From: Trichoplax adhaerens
Taxonomy: Eukaryota; Placozoa; Uniplacotomia; Trichoplacea; Trichoplacidae
Reading direction: 5' to 3'
DNA: 64,000 bases
Assembly: GCF_000150275.1 (NCBI RefSeq)
Contig: NW_002060947.1
Coordinates: 5,433,229-5,497,228 of the forward strand
Numbering within the stretch: the first letter of the stretch is position 1; each line of letters starts with the position of its first letter. Below are positions 1 through 10,679 of this stretch, one piece after another. The notes under the pieces were generated by a model. That model made no database searches. It saw nothing but the letters and a program-made list of their open reading frames with translations, and had not been told where the DNA came from. Both the position numbers and the translations under genes were made by a program.

Positions 1-1080
1 AGCCTATTGCTAGACGACTGAGAGTACTCGCTATTCATTTACAGTAGTATTAATTAATGCTTTGAACGATTGTGAAAGTGACTAGAAAGTGCACCGCTTA
101 GGTATTTACAATATTGTAGATGAAAGGAAACAAGAAATTGATAGTTTATCTTATATTTTCCGAGTCAACAGCGCTGTCGTTGATTAGTAGATATGGATAG
201 CTGATTGAATTTAAAATACTACAGTATATTACCTTTATCGCGATCCTGTAGAAGATATTTTAATTTATCCGATGCGATTTTTCCTTGTTGTAATAAAGTT
301 TGTAGTATGTTTGCTGAGGTTTCAGGGATTCTAGTATCGGAGTAGTCTGTTTCCCCCATGATCACATCATTATCTATTTCCATCAGGTCGGTTTCTATTA
401 CAAGCCATTATAAAATAAAGATTACATCATGTAAAACGAGTAAAATGGAAATTAAGTAATTCATTTATTAACTCTTCATTCCCGAAAAGAAGTCGAAACA
501 GAAAGATTGATGCATTGCAGTTAGAAGTGCATATAGAAATGATTTTTTATTTCCGTGAAAGTGGATAATGTCCTTCGTGCTCTGACATTATGCATCTACA
601 CTAGAGTACAATATATTCATCTATCGTATGATATAACCATAAGCCATTTTAAGATTTAGATGATATCGTAAGACGCTAGTCACCTTGTTTATCCATCATG
701 ATTGGATGATGATAATTATACGCATTATTTGCCATCTTTTACTTTATTATTATGAATGAAAATATCACTCCGTTTACAAATTACACAGTCCAAGCGTTAA
801 TAACATGTCGGAAGCTGCAATCTTCGCCTTTTGCTTTCAACAAATTCCTGCAGCCGTCCGTTCTGATAGTGCGTTATACAGTAAGTGAACGTACTGTGCT
901 GCATCATATGGCATTGTACGGTACTGTACCAAGCGTAACACTTACTGTCCATACTCATGAAAGCCTAGTCATTTTCCCAAACATCCTTGCCCAATCATGC
1001 TCCTAGTGTATGCATCACGTGACAATCACAGCCTCGTAGTGGACGTGGCCATGACGTAGCATCACCTGACACTGGATCGC
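1..1080. other. AT-rich 5' flank, no gene recognised
   Basis: I see no exon structure, RNA gene or conserved protein here. The only open frame of note (752-1006, +) has no recognisable motif and ends as the TACAGTAC-type repeat field begins, so I do not call it. From about 880 the words GTAC, CAGTA and TACTGT become frequent and grade into the repeat field that follows. Confidence 0.5.
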
Positions 1081-2080
1081 TAGACCTGACAGTACAATGC
1101 AGTACAGTACTGTACATACTGTACTGTACATTACAGTACGATATACAGTACAGTACAGTACTGTACTGTAGTTTACTGTGCAATGTACAGTACTGTACTC
1201 TACACTGTACACTGTACTGTACAGCGTCTTTTTGGTAAGGGTAGACAGTACTGTACAGTACAGTACAGTACAGTAGAGCACAGTACCTTGCAGTACTGTA
1301 CATTACAGTACGATAGTACTGTAGTTTACTGTGCAATGTACTGTACTCTACACTGTACTGTACTGTACACTGTACAGCGTCTTTTTGGTAAGGGTATGGT
1401 CATAACAGCTATTACCATGAAAAATGACAAGCTTTACAGTACTTTATACGATTACGACAAAAATGTGTGGAAAATCATTGGAAAATACCCTGATATTACA
1501 CCTAGAATCTCAAATGACTTTCCACACACTCTGTACAGCTCAGTACTGTAGTACTGTACGGTACTACAGTAGTAGTCACTGGACCGTGCCCAAGCCTAAC
1601 TAGTACTGGACGCCATGAACTGCAAAACAAAATCTTGGCTGATTCGCCATTTTAGCAAGATACTGTTGATTCAGCAGCATTCTGCTTCTTCTGGTGAACT
1701 CCACTGTTGGTTCTTACGCTCTTACTTGGTAATGTGACTACAAGTACCGTACAGTACCTTGTAGTATACAGTACAGTACTGTAATACGGTACGGTACTAC
1801 AGTAGTAGTCACTGGACCGTGCCCATGCCTAACTACTTAACTAGTGCTGGATGCCATGAACTGCAAAACAAAATCTTGGCTGATTCGCCATTTTAGCAAG
1901 ATACTGTTGATTCAGCATTCTGCTTCTTCTGGTGAATTCCATTGTTAGTTCTGACTTCTGACACTCGTACTTTGTCATTACAGTCTACTGTACTGTAAGA
2001 CTACAGTACAGTCCAGTACTGTACAGTGTACAGTACTTTGCAAAACTACTGTACAGCGGCGGTACTGTACAGTACACCGC
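1081..2080. repeat. Palindromic TACAGTAC/GTACTGTA repeat field with embedded duplications
   Basis: Dense runs of the self-complementary words CAGTACTG, GTACAGTAC and TACTGTAC occur at about 1085-1395, 1535-1570, 1740-1795 and 1985-2075. Two unrelated passages are duplicated inside it. A block containing GCGTCTTTTTGGTAAGGGTA occurs near 1218-1242 and 1375-1397. A longer block of about 180 bp (about 1556-1735 and 1786-1980) shares the stretch that starts CACTGGACCGTGCCC and runs through CTTGGCTGATTCGCC. Open frames crossing this field on both strands consist of Y/S/T/V/C codons and are artefacts of stop-poor repeat words. The field ends about 550 bp before the STK40 start codon. Confidence 0.8.
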
Positions 2081-2636
2081 AAAGAGTACGTGACAGTCAG
2101 GCGCACCAACCTCACGTAGTCATGAGGGAAGTCACACCTAAATCACACCGGGTCTCTCATGTCCCCTATACTGCAGTATATGAAATATCCAGCAAGGGGG
2201 TAGACTGAAGCACGTACGCTAGGCGCGGTTGCCATCAACAATACCTACGGTACGGTCGGTACCAATGAAATTGCATCAACAGCGTCGGCCCACTGAAACC
2301 ATGGTAAAGCGATGACGACATATTACATGAGCATGTCCGGCCTTCTTGCATCAACATCAGCAAATGGTTGAAATGAATTGCTAAGTCATCGCTATAAATA
2401 TTCAATATCTGATCCGTTGATGTTGATTGAGTTAAAGTTGAGCTGGTTGAAGGAGCCAATCAAGTTGTATTGAAGAAGAAGAAGAAGATTGTTGCTAGGA
2501 CGTTATTCGGTAGTTGGTGATTGCTCATTCGTTTAAACCATTCATTCACTAGAATAACAACAAGCGGAGAAAAGAAAGAAAGAAAGAATTTTCAACAGGC
2601 AATTTGTGAACAACACTCAAACTATCTACAGTAGCA
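2081..2636. other. Upstream and probable 5' UTR region of STK40
   Basis: This interval lies between the palindromic repeat field and the STK40 start codon. It contains a GAA run near 2474-2487 and an AAAGAAAGAAAG run near 2571-2588. The sequence directly before the ATG at 2637 (GTAGCAATGG) is a reasonable start context. No TATA box or defined regulatory site can be named with confidence. Confidence 0.4.
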
Positions 2637-5529
2637 ATGGATAACAGTCATCATAAACAAGCTAATATCACCAGGCCTAAATGTAATGCGAAAATTAAAC
2701 GAGCTGGGCCTTATTTATTAGGACCTCGTGTTGGTAATTCACCTGTACGTAGTATTGTTCAATGTTTAGCCAAGTTAGAAGGGACTGATCAATTTTATAC
2801 TATGAAAATATTAACATTGAAAGATCTCACTGAAGAGAAACAAGACGATATCCAGGGTAAAATGTTAATGCATACCGAGTTTTCCTTGTTGTCATTACTT
2901 CAAGGTGAACCTGGAGTTGTTCAAATGCATCGTTTCTTTCAAGATGAAGTTTATGAACAGCCTACAGTACCTTCATCGCCACCACCGCCATCGCCAGCCA
3001 ACGATCGAAAACACGATAATGTCAAACAACTTCCAAAACGTAAACGTTTATGCATGGCTTTAGACTGTTTATATCCACACGATTACAATCATAGTTCCGG
3101 CGATTTAATCAACTGTCAGCACTATGTTATAAGAGAGAAGAGACTATCGGAAATGGAAGCAATCATGATATTTACCGACATCATGAAAGTGGTTGAAAAT
3201 TTACACAAGGTACGGTAACATCATAAAAATGCAAATCTTTTCAATCAGTCAATGGTATTCGAATATTCATCCGAGGATTGAATTTAGTTCAAATGGATTC
3301 CTTCTATCCGCAATGTTGGACTCTCTTTACTGACTTAATATCCTATCAGCTATTACTATAAAGCTTATTTTTTGATTCAATAATAGCGTACATGTACAAT
3401 AGTGTTAGAAAATTCTTGTTGTCCATACTACTCCTTTTGTTATTATTTTCCTCCTATCTTATGTTCAAATTTTGTATTGGCAGAAAAACATCGTTCACCG
3501 TGACTTAAAACTAGGCAATATGGTCTTAAATAAAAGGTATGATTAAAGTTTTCCTCAATTTTAATTTATTTTATACAGCGATCAAGAAATACATGTACGC
3601 CATTAAACTCATCCCTGCAATAATACATACATTCCGTATTTCATATTAGTTGCAGTATAGTATTAAATTGACAGACGCCAAGCTTCTCGGCTTTCTTCAC
3701 CAAAGACGTAAATAAATGAGCAGAATTTACTAAAATCACCTAGTCAGCAAAATGCTTGCCTATCATTTCTATTGATGTAACTTAATTAATAATGATATAC
3801 TCAGCATGATGGAAGTGTGAAATTGATATCGTGCAATTAATGACGTAACAAATTAGCAGAATTTACTAAAATCGCCTAATCAGCAAAATACTTGCCTATC
3901 ATTTCTACTTATGTAACTTAATTAATAATGATATACTCAGCATGATGGAAGTAAATTGATATCGTGCAATATATTGCAAGTGCTATTGACCTCAGTTTAT
4001 AGGTACGTATGCTTAATTAATATGAGTGCAATGCGTATCTACACACACTACCATGAAGTGCTTGCTGATTGATCAATATCCGCTCTGTAATAAAGTATCA
4101 ACTCGTGTACAATTTGTAACAAACACCTATATCATTATACTATCCATCTTCATAATGTACATTTATTTCTACATTGCCGAAATTATAACTATCATTACGT
4201 TGGCTTCGCTTAATATCTTCAAGAAATAACAATCCATAATAATATATTTGGTTAGAACTAGACGTGTTACAATTACCAACTTTTGCCTTGGCAAACATTT
4301 ATTAAGTGATGATGAATTATTGACGGATCAGCGAGGCAGTCCAGCATACATCAGCCCAGATGTTTTAAGTGGTAAGTACTTTATGGTACTAAAAGTAGTC
4401 GAGGTTGATCACTAAGTTTAGAAACTTAGGATACTTTATATTATTAAAGTATTAATGTGCTAAGTACAAATAAATTAATACCTGATTGATTCTCATTCAT
4501 ATTCAGCACAAAATCAAAGTATGTTTTAATTTGCTACACTCGTATAACTGCAACAATTCTAGGTACCCCTTATGCTGGTAAAGCTAGCGATATTTGGGCT
4601 CTTGGTGTCGTTCTCTTTACCATGCTGTACGGTCAATTTCCATTTTATGATAATATGCCTCACGAACTCTTCAGAAAAATTAAAGCTGCGGAGTACCTGC
4701 TGCCTGAGTAAGCCAGTATTAGACTTAACGGCTCTACCAATTAATCTATGCTTTAAATCAAATTTTCTTTTAGTAAAATAACTAGATAAATTAGCAATTT
4801 TATTAATTACCAAACTAGGCATAAACTGTTGTGACAAAATGAAATACCACAACAGGATATAATCCTCCTGTGACGTACAGTAATGTTATTTTGACTTGAC
4901 AATTAACGGATTTTGCTTCTCGTATACTTTCTTTAGTGACCATAGAGTTTCTCCTGCCGTAAAATGTATTATTAAGAAAATCTTAGTCTTGAACCCTAAG
5001 AAGAGGCCCACTGCATCTGACCTACTTCGACATTCCTATAGTTTACTATATACCTGGTAAATTTTCGATATCAGTTCGTCCTTACGATAATATTATCTAA
5101 AAACTATTATTATTACTGCATTTAAAAGGGTTATTATAATAAAAAAATCTGTTTATTCGACTGCTAATAGTTTACATCTCGACAATTTCGAAAAAAAACA
5201 GGTTTATTCCGAAGAGTATTGATGAAAATGATCAGTGCGTACCGGAAATGCCCAGCGATGACATGACTAATACTATGGACAAAGTAACACAAAAAGATGA
5301 GAAAGATTTAAGGAAGCAATGCCTACAATACTTTGATAATTCATTCTATGGCAAGAAAACACAATTTTTAAATATGCAATTATTAACAAGGAAAAGGAAA
5401 GCAGCGTCCATACCAGTACAAAGTATACACGAAGACGCCCGGCCGTTAACACCTGTAGAAACTGAACTTATGTCGAGAAGAGGATATCTTCAACCTTTTT
5501 CACCTTATTTATCAAATAATCTGAACTAA
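2637..5529 (+). CDS. STK40: STK40-like (SgK495) pseudokinase, six exons, complete
   Basis: Exons are 2637-3209, 3484-3536, 4256-4371, 4563-4707, 4937-5056 and 5202-5529. All junctions are GT-AG and in phase, giving 444 residues (human STK40 is close to 435). Visible motifs: YTMK at 54-57 (the VAIK lysine is kept), HRDLKLGN from 196, NFC at 217-219 where active kinases have DFG, GSPAYISPDVLSG (activation-segment end), and WALGVVLFTMLYGQFPFYD (helix F region). The loop expected to be glycine-rich is degenerate. Family knowledge: STK40 is a pseudokinase adaptor that binds the ubiquitin ligase COP1 through a C-terminal VP motif. The tail here has DQCVPEMP with VPE at 349-351, and ends with EDARPLTPVE, matching the conserved STK40 C-terminus. 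Identity rests on whole-length similarity recalled from the family and is strong. Confidence 0.95.
3719..3971. repeat. Two-copy direct repeat in STK40 intron 2
   Basis: A block beginning AGCAGAATTTACTAAAATC and ending near GATATCGTGCAAT occurs at about 3719-3838 and again at about 3854-3971, a period of about 135 bp. The copies differ by a few substitutions and small indels. It lies wholly inside the intron between exons 2 and 3, so it does not affect the protein. Confidence 0.85.
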
Positions 5530-6606
5530 TCATAAGCAATGTAATTAGCTTACCAATAGAATCCAAAATTCTCAAAATGTTATATTTTTATTATCAAGAC
5601 AGTTCATATACTGGAGAGATTAACCCGTATTACGTAATGTATTACTCAATTGGCATTGCATACGTTTATGATGTAATTTGTAATGAAACACGTCGCCTTT
5701 GTGTAGCTAGTAACGTATAATACTTGCTCCTTTTTTACTACGCATATAAACATAGCAGATAAGTTTCTAGGATCTCTTATCATAAGTTGCAACGTATTGT
5801 AAATCTAACAACCAAAATAGAGCCATTGCATAATTTATTAATTCTACATTCAACAAAAGGATACACCAACCAATAGCGCGATTTGGTCTTTTTGAAAACT
5901 AAGGTAATGTTTTATAACCTACAAAGTGTTTTTCTACTGCATGACCATGATTTTCCACTTTCGAAATATCCCAGATATGACATAGCATCGTTTACATTCG
6001 CGTACATCGTGTCCTGGTATGTGAGTTCGTACGTACACTGACACTCAGTTATCTTAATGATCCTATTGAATTAGCACATTCAGTGCATGTAAATGTACGC
6101 GTATATATATTCTTACGTATTTATACCATTTTATTTATTACTGTGTATTGTTTACAAAATTTAGAGCAAAATTTCGATCGTTTATACTATGTTGTTGATG
6201 CTATATTCGAAATGTCACGATTCTGCAACTGTATTACAAATTGAAATAAAAATTACTTACTGTACCATGATTTTGTATTCATATAAGATTTTTTAGACAA
6301 TGAAACTATCGTACTTCTTAATCTGCACGTTAACTGATATTACAAGAATAGACTCTAGACACAACAAGCTTTTAAAAATGCCACAATACCTCAGTGATGG
6401 ATTACCTTTACAATTATTATCGCAAAGCGATAATAATTGCATATATACGTATAATTTATTCTTAGTATTTTGGCAATAAAGATTTATAGGGCGGCATGAT
6501 ATCTATCACAATACTATGTAAAAACTTCATTATGTCTAAAAATTACAACCGATTAAGTACTAATTTAAGATGATATCAATAAATAATTATCCTAGACTTC
6601 GTTCGG
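5530..6606. other. Convergent intergenic region between STK40 and QRSL1
   Basis: This holds the 3' UTRs of two convergent genes. AATAAA-type polyadenylation signals are visible, for example near 6244 on the plus strand (GAAATAAAAATTAC). An inverted word TTATTATCGC/GCGATAATAA sits near 6415-6435. No exon or RNA gene is evident. Confidence 0.5.
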
Positions 6607-9084
6607 TTACGAGGAAATAAATCCTAACTCATTTTCGAGTATGCAACCTACATCAAATAGTCTATTTTCTCGGAAAGATGGCGCCACCAATGACATAGAT
6701 ATTGGCAATCCTTTCTTTGCCGTCTTAGTCGGAATAACTAGAGACGGTATACCTAATTAGAGATAGACAAAATTATTATGGATTGTTGAAGGTGATCATA
6801 GAATGATCTAGTGCAAAACAGTAAAATTTACCTGCTAAATTCGCTCCTGCAAGATAGAAATCATGATGAAGACTCTCCACAATATTTTGCTCTTCATAAG
6901 GCCTAACAGCGTCAGCGACAGTTAAAACGGAAGGACTTAAAATCATGTCAATTCCATTGCCAAACGCATTCTTATAATCATTCAATATTAAACGGCGAAC
7001 TTTTTGCGCTTGTTCCAAATAACGGCCACGGTTACTGAAAAATCGATATTAATTAATTAATATCAGCTAAAGTACGAAGTAGGTAGCATCTACACAAGCA
7101 GCAACAAGTAGTTGAAAATATTTACCTCCTTAAGGAAAAATAAGTGCCAGCAAGAATCCTTCTCCTAACCGCAGGGCCAAAACCTTCTTCGCGGCTTTGA
7201 CCATAAACTTCGTCCGTAGTTTCACCGTTAGCACTTCTATAACCATATTGTAACCCATCGTAACGTGCCATGTTTGAAGAAACTTCAACAGATGTCAATA
7301 CGATGTAACACGGCATGACCAAATAAGAGTGTGGTAAGGAAATTTGAACAATTCTTGCTCCCAATGATTCCAACATTTCGGTCGTTTCCGACCAACTTTC
7401 TAATATCTCCTTGTCTAATTCCGCAATGTGATGTTCCTTGCGAAAGTGAACGTCAATAACGAATTAGTTGTTGCAGACGATCTGCCAACTCGCTTGTAGT
7501 ATCATTATGCAAATGCCCATTGTTGTCTAAACTAGTCTACTGTACTACATATACCTTTGCTATACCAATAGTAAACATAGATAGTGGCTTATCCGCGACA
7601 TTTGCGGACTCTTCCAATTGATGATCTTGACACTTAATAGGCCTTCGACTCGATGTTGCATCCTTGGGATCATGGCCAGCTACAATTTCATATACCAATT
7701 TTATATCCTGTACGCTTCTAGCAACAATTCCAGGGGCATCAAAAGAGCTTGCTAAAGGAATAAGCCCATACCTAGATAATCGACCGTAAGTAGGTTTTAA
7801 GCCTGCCAACCCACACCAAGCAGCCGGTAAACGAACCGACCCTCCGGTATCAGATCCCAGGGCCCTAAATGCGTATATCGAATATAATATATATATAAAA
7901 TGACTTAAGCTTCACTTGACTGTACACACGGAAGGCATTCCTTTAGCCTAAAATTATGGTAAACTACAACGAATTAAAAACAATATGAGTATTATTGTTT
8001 AATCTATTATATTATTACATACACTAATGACATGCCTGCAGCGACGGCTGCAGCGCTTCCACCAGAGCTTCCACCAGCTAAATATCTCTGGCTCTTATCA
8101 GTGCTATCACATAAGACAAGACCGAGATATAAACGTTAGTTGCGTACTGTACATTGCAGTTACTAAATTCATACTGTGTAATACATACGCAATTACGCAT
8201 TTCATTCAATTTTGATTCGATTATAGACTGTATTAATCTTCGACAAAAGAATTAACCTATCTTCTAAAGGCCAAGGATTTAAGGCAGGTCCGAATTCGCT
8301 TATAGCATTAGCGGTTCTATTTAAATACAGATAATTAATTGCGGCATTTTGGATAATATGAACATAACTACTGTAGTACAGTAGCCATTCTCTTGATGGG
8401 ATATGTAATTTTGAAATAAGTATTTTTTACCTACCCCATAGCAAATTCATCTAAGTTTGTTTTGCCAATTAGTATTCCCCCTTGATCAAGTAATCGCTGC
8501 ACAACCGTAGCATTAAGTGGTGGGACATATTCTAAAATTTTAATCAGTGACAGCATCTTAGCAGTTATCTCATTAATCGCTACCGCTGTAGGTACTGAAA
8601 CTAACTAATTACGATCTAGATTTAAATAAAAAAGCCGACTTCATCTCACCGAAAAGCGTTCGCGATGCACATGTCGTTTTTATACCTTTCGTACTAAAGT
8701 TATCTTTGACAGCAAAGGGAATTCCATCCAGTGGACCTAATGGTTGGCCTAACAAATATATTGGAAAGAATCTTGAGTCATAAATTAGATTGCATAGAAT
8801 CTATTAAAATAATGTACCAATACTCTAGCAAGGGAATAAATGGATGGATGAGGCAGTGCTCATCATCACCTTTCCTACATCTTATTTGCAATCTATTGCT
8901 GCATACATGCTTTAAACCTAAATTATCTACCTTTTCTTAGTCTCTCTTCCGATGCTTTTATTTGTTCAGTTATAATATTCTGGTCGGTGTTGTAAACGAA
9001 AGCATTATATTTATCAGCGATAGCCAAACAGGACGAGCATAATTCTGAAACCGTAAGCTGCCCTTCCCGCAGTAACTGGGCTGC
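6607..9084 (-). CDS. QRSL1: Glutamyl-tRNA(Gln) amidotransferase subunit A, mitochondrial (QRSL1/GatA); start exon not resolved
   Basis: In transcript order the exons are 9084-8931, 8748-8650, 8531-8435, 8316-8257, 8103-8023, 7864-7555, 7436-7126, 7034-6832 and 6752-6607 (stop TAA). Every junction preserves frame and together they give 486 residues. This is an amidase-signature enzyme that, as part of the GatCAB complex in mitochondria, converts Glu-tRNA(Gln) to Gln-tRNA(Gln). The Lys-cisSer-Ser triad is visible: the lysine in PFAVKDNF, the cis-serine in [14 protein letters not shown] and the nucleophile in [12 protein letters not shown]. Other matches are [28 protein letters not shown] and AQKVRRLI. 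The protein is shorter than the roughly 528-residue human enzyme, because the N-terminal exon with the start and targeting peptide, expected between 9090 and 9550, could not be fixed. A frame reading SIEVAKELE near 9190-9215 may be part of it. Confidence 0.92.
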
Positions 9085-9559
9085 CTTTATAATAATAATA
9101 ATTCAATGGTATCATAAATTCATTTACAACAGGTATGTTCTTCATACATTTTAAGCTATCATTCTATAAACAGATGAAAATTTCTAATTCCTTAGCGACT
9201 TCAATCGAGCTCAATCTGGAAATACGTCACTAGATACCATGCAAAATATGCTGCTAACGTGATGCACCAGTACGATACTGATAAAGAACTTCATGTACGT
9301 GTATCCAGAAGGAAAATGCATGCAGCTTGTCATCATCTGCAAAACGGAAGAGGTTGACACGTGATAGACGGTATAGTCCTACACTTTGGAAACTTTTCTA
9401 TATTAACCTTTTCACTACTGCCGCTTGGAATCTACTATATTGATTGTCCATTACTCACTCTATACCTCAATCATTGGAGATCAAAAATAATAACTGTACG
9501 ATCTTTATGTGATTTGTAATAAAACGAGTGACAATGATGCTACAGTAACACAATATTTC

Positions 9560-10022
9560 CTATGCATCAAAATCATCCTGACGTGCTTTTCTTTCCATTG
9601 CCCAACTACGCTTACATAATATATCTTTAATAAGATCTAATACTCTCTTAGCGAACAAATAGAGTGAAATGATGGCATGCAAATTGATGTTATGTTGCGA
9701 AGCATCTGATTGCTGCATATCGATTTTCGAATTGTCACTTCAAATATTACCAGCTATTACCTTGGTTACTGACATACGCAGCATCTTCCAATCGTATCTA
9801 CTTGACTGATACCATTCTATCTTCAAATGCTTTAAGTAATCAATCAGTAGAATGTAGTTTCTACCTGGATCACCACTACGACCTGGCTTAGCACTCTGCC
9901 TTCAGTAGTGTAGAAATGAATCAATTAAGGCTAATTTTAACTTGAGCAAAGTATATTATATACCAGAAATACCTAAACATGCCATCCGAGCCATACTGTA
10001 AGCCATCAATGAGTACTATCGG
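9560..10022 (-). CDS. Unrecognised protein, 3'-terminal exons
   Basis: Three consecutive minus-strand exons fit together in phase: about 10022-9973, 9899-9761 and 9712-9560 (stop TAG), with donors GTATTT and GTAATA. The reading includes IDGLQYGSDGMFR, then KPGRSGDPGRN, then LLIDYLKHLKIEW, and ends KRSWAMERKARQDDFDA. The second exon has a short Gly-X-Y stretch, but it is too short to call a collagen. The C-terminus is rich in hydrophobic and basic residues and could be helical. I do not recognise the family. The upstream end is unresolved; either the acceptor lies near 10022 or earlier exons lie beyond the tandem repeat at 10.16 kb. It is tandem with QRSL1, which begins less than 500 bp downstream. 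Confidence 0.5.
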
Positions 10023-10160
10023 TGTGTACAATTGTTAGCCAGCTGACTTTATGAAGACCAACTACTTCACTATTTGAGATACCGTCTGTCCGTAACTATC
10101 TAAAAAAGAGCTACTATGGTGTACAAGTGTGCACTAGTGTGGAGAAGGCCATTCCAGCCA

Positions 10161-10662
10161 GCCAAAACCTGTTACTAAACATGGCCGAAACTACTCTACA
10201 GTTACTCGGGTGCCCGACAAAGGACTATGGAAGAGACTCTTCTACTTTCCTATGGAAAGTAGCTCTTACTTGAAGTCAATAAAAGTTTTTCTTGCTAGCC
10301 AAAACCTGCTACTAAATCGCTAAAACTGCTCGACAGTTGCTCGGGTGCCCGACAAAGGACTGTGGAAGAACCTCAGCTACAGAAGTCAATAAAAGTTTTT
10401 CTTGCTAGCCTAAACCTGCTACTAAACATCGCTAAAACTGCTCTACAGTTACTCGGGTGCCCGACAAAGGAATGTGGAAGAAACTCTTCTACTTTCCTAT
10501 TAGCTCTTACTTGAAGTCAATAAAAGTTTTTTCTTGCTAACCCAAACCTGCTACTAAACGTCGCTGAAACTGCTCTACAGTTACTCGGGGGACTGTGGAA
10601 GAAACTCTTCTACTTTCCCATGGAAAGTAGCTCTTCCTTGAAGTCAATAAAAGTTTTTCTTC
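10161..10662. repeat. Four-copy tandem repeat with internal hairpins and AATAAA
   Basis: Units begin near 10161, 10298, 10408 and 10540, so unit length varies from 110 to 137 bp. Each contains CCTGCTACTAAA (first copy CCTGTTACTAAA), then TCTACAGTTACTCGGG, GTGGAAGAAACTC and AAGTCAATAAAAGTTTTT. Two self-complementary parts are visible: TCGGGTGCCCGA, and CTACTTTCC paired with GGAAAGTAG. The second copy lacks the latter hairpin, the third has lost half of it, and the fourth lacks the CCCGA arm. The AATAAA in every unit resembles a polyadenylation signal. Confidence 0.9.
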
Positions 10663-10679
10663 CATCTCTACGCTTTAGT

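Noticed and set aside
995-1551. Overlapping open frames on both strands (113, 88 and 122 codons)
   Set aside because: They consist almost only of Y, S, T, V, C and L codons generated by the GTAC/CAGTA words, which lack stops in several frames; no start context or homology.
4026-4229. Plus-strand hydrophobic frame of 67 codons
   Set aside because: Lies in STK40 intron 2 and has no splice or start support; AT-rich hydrophobic codon bias only.
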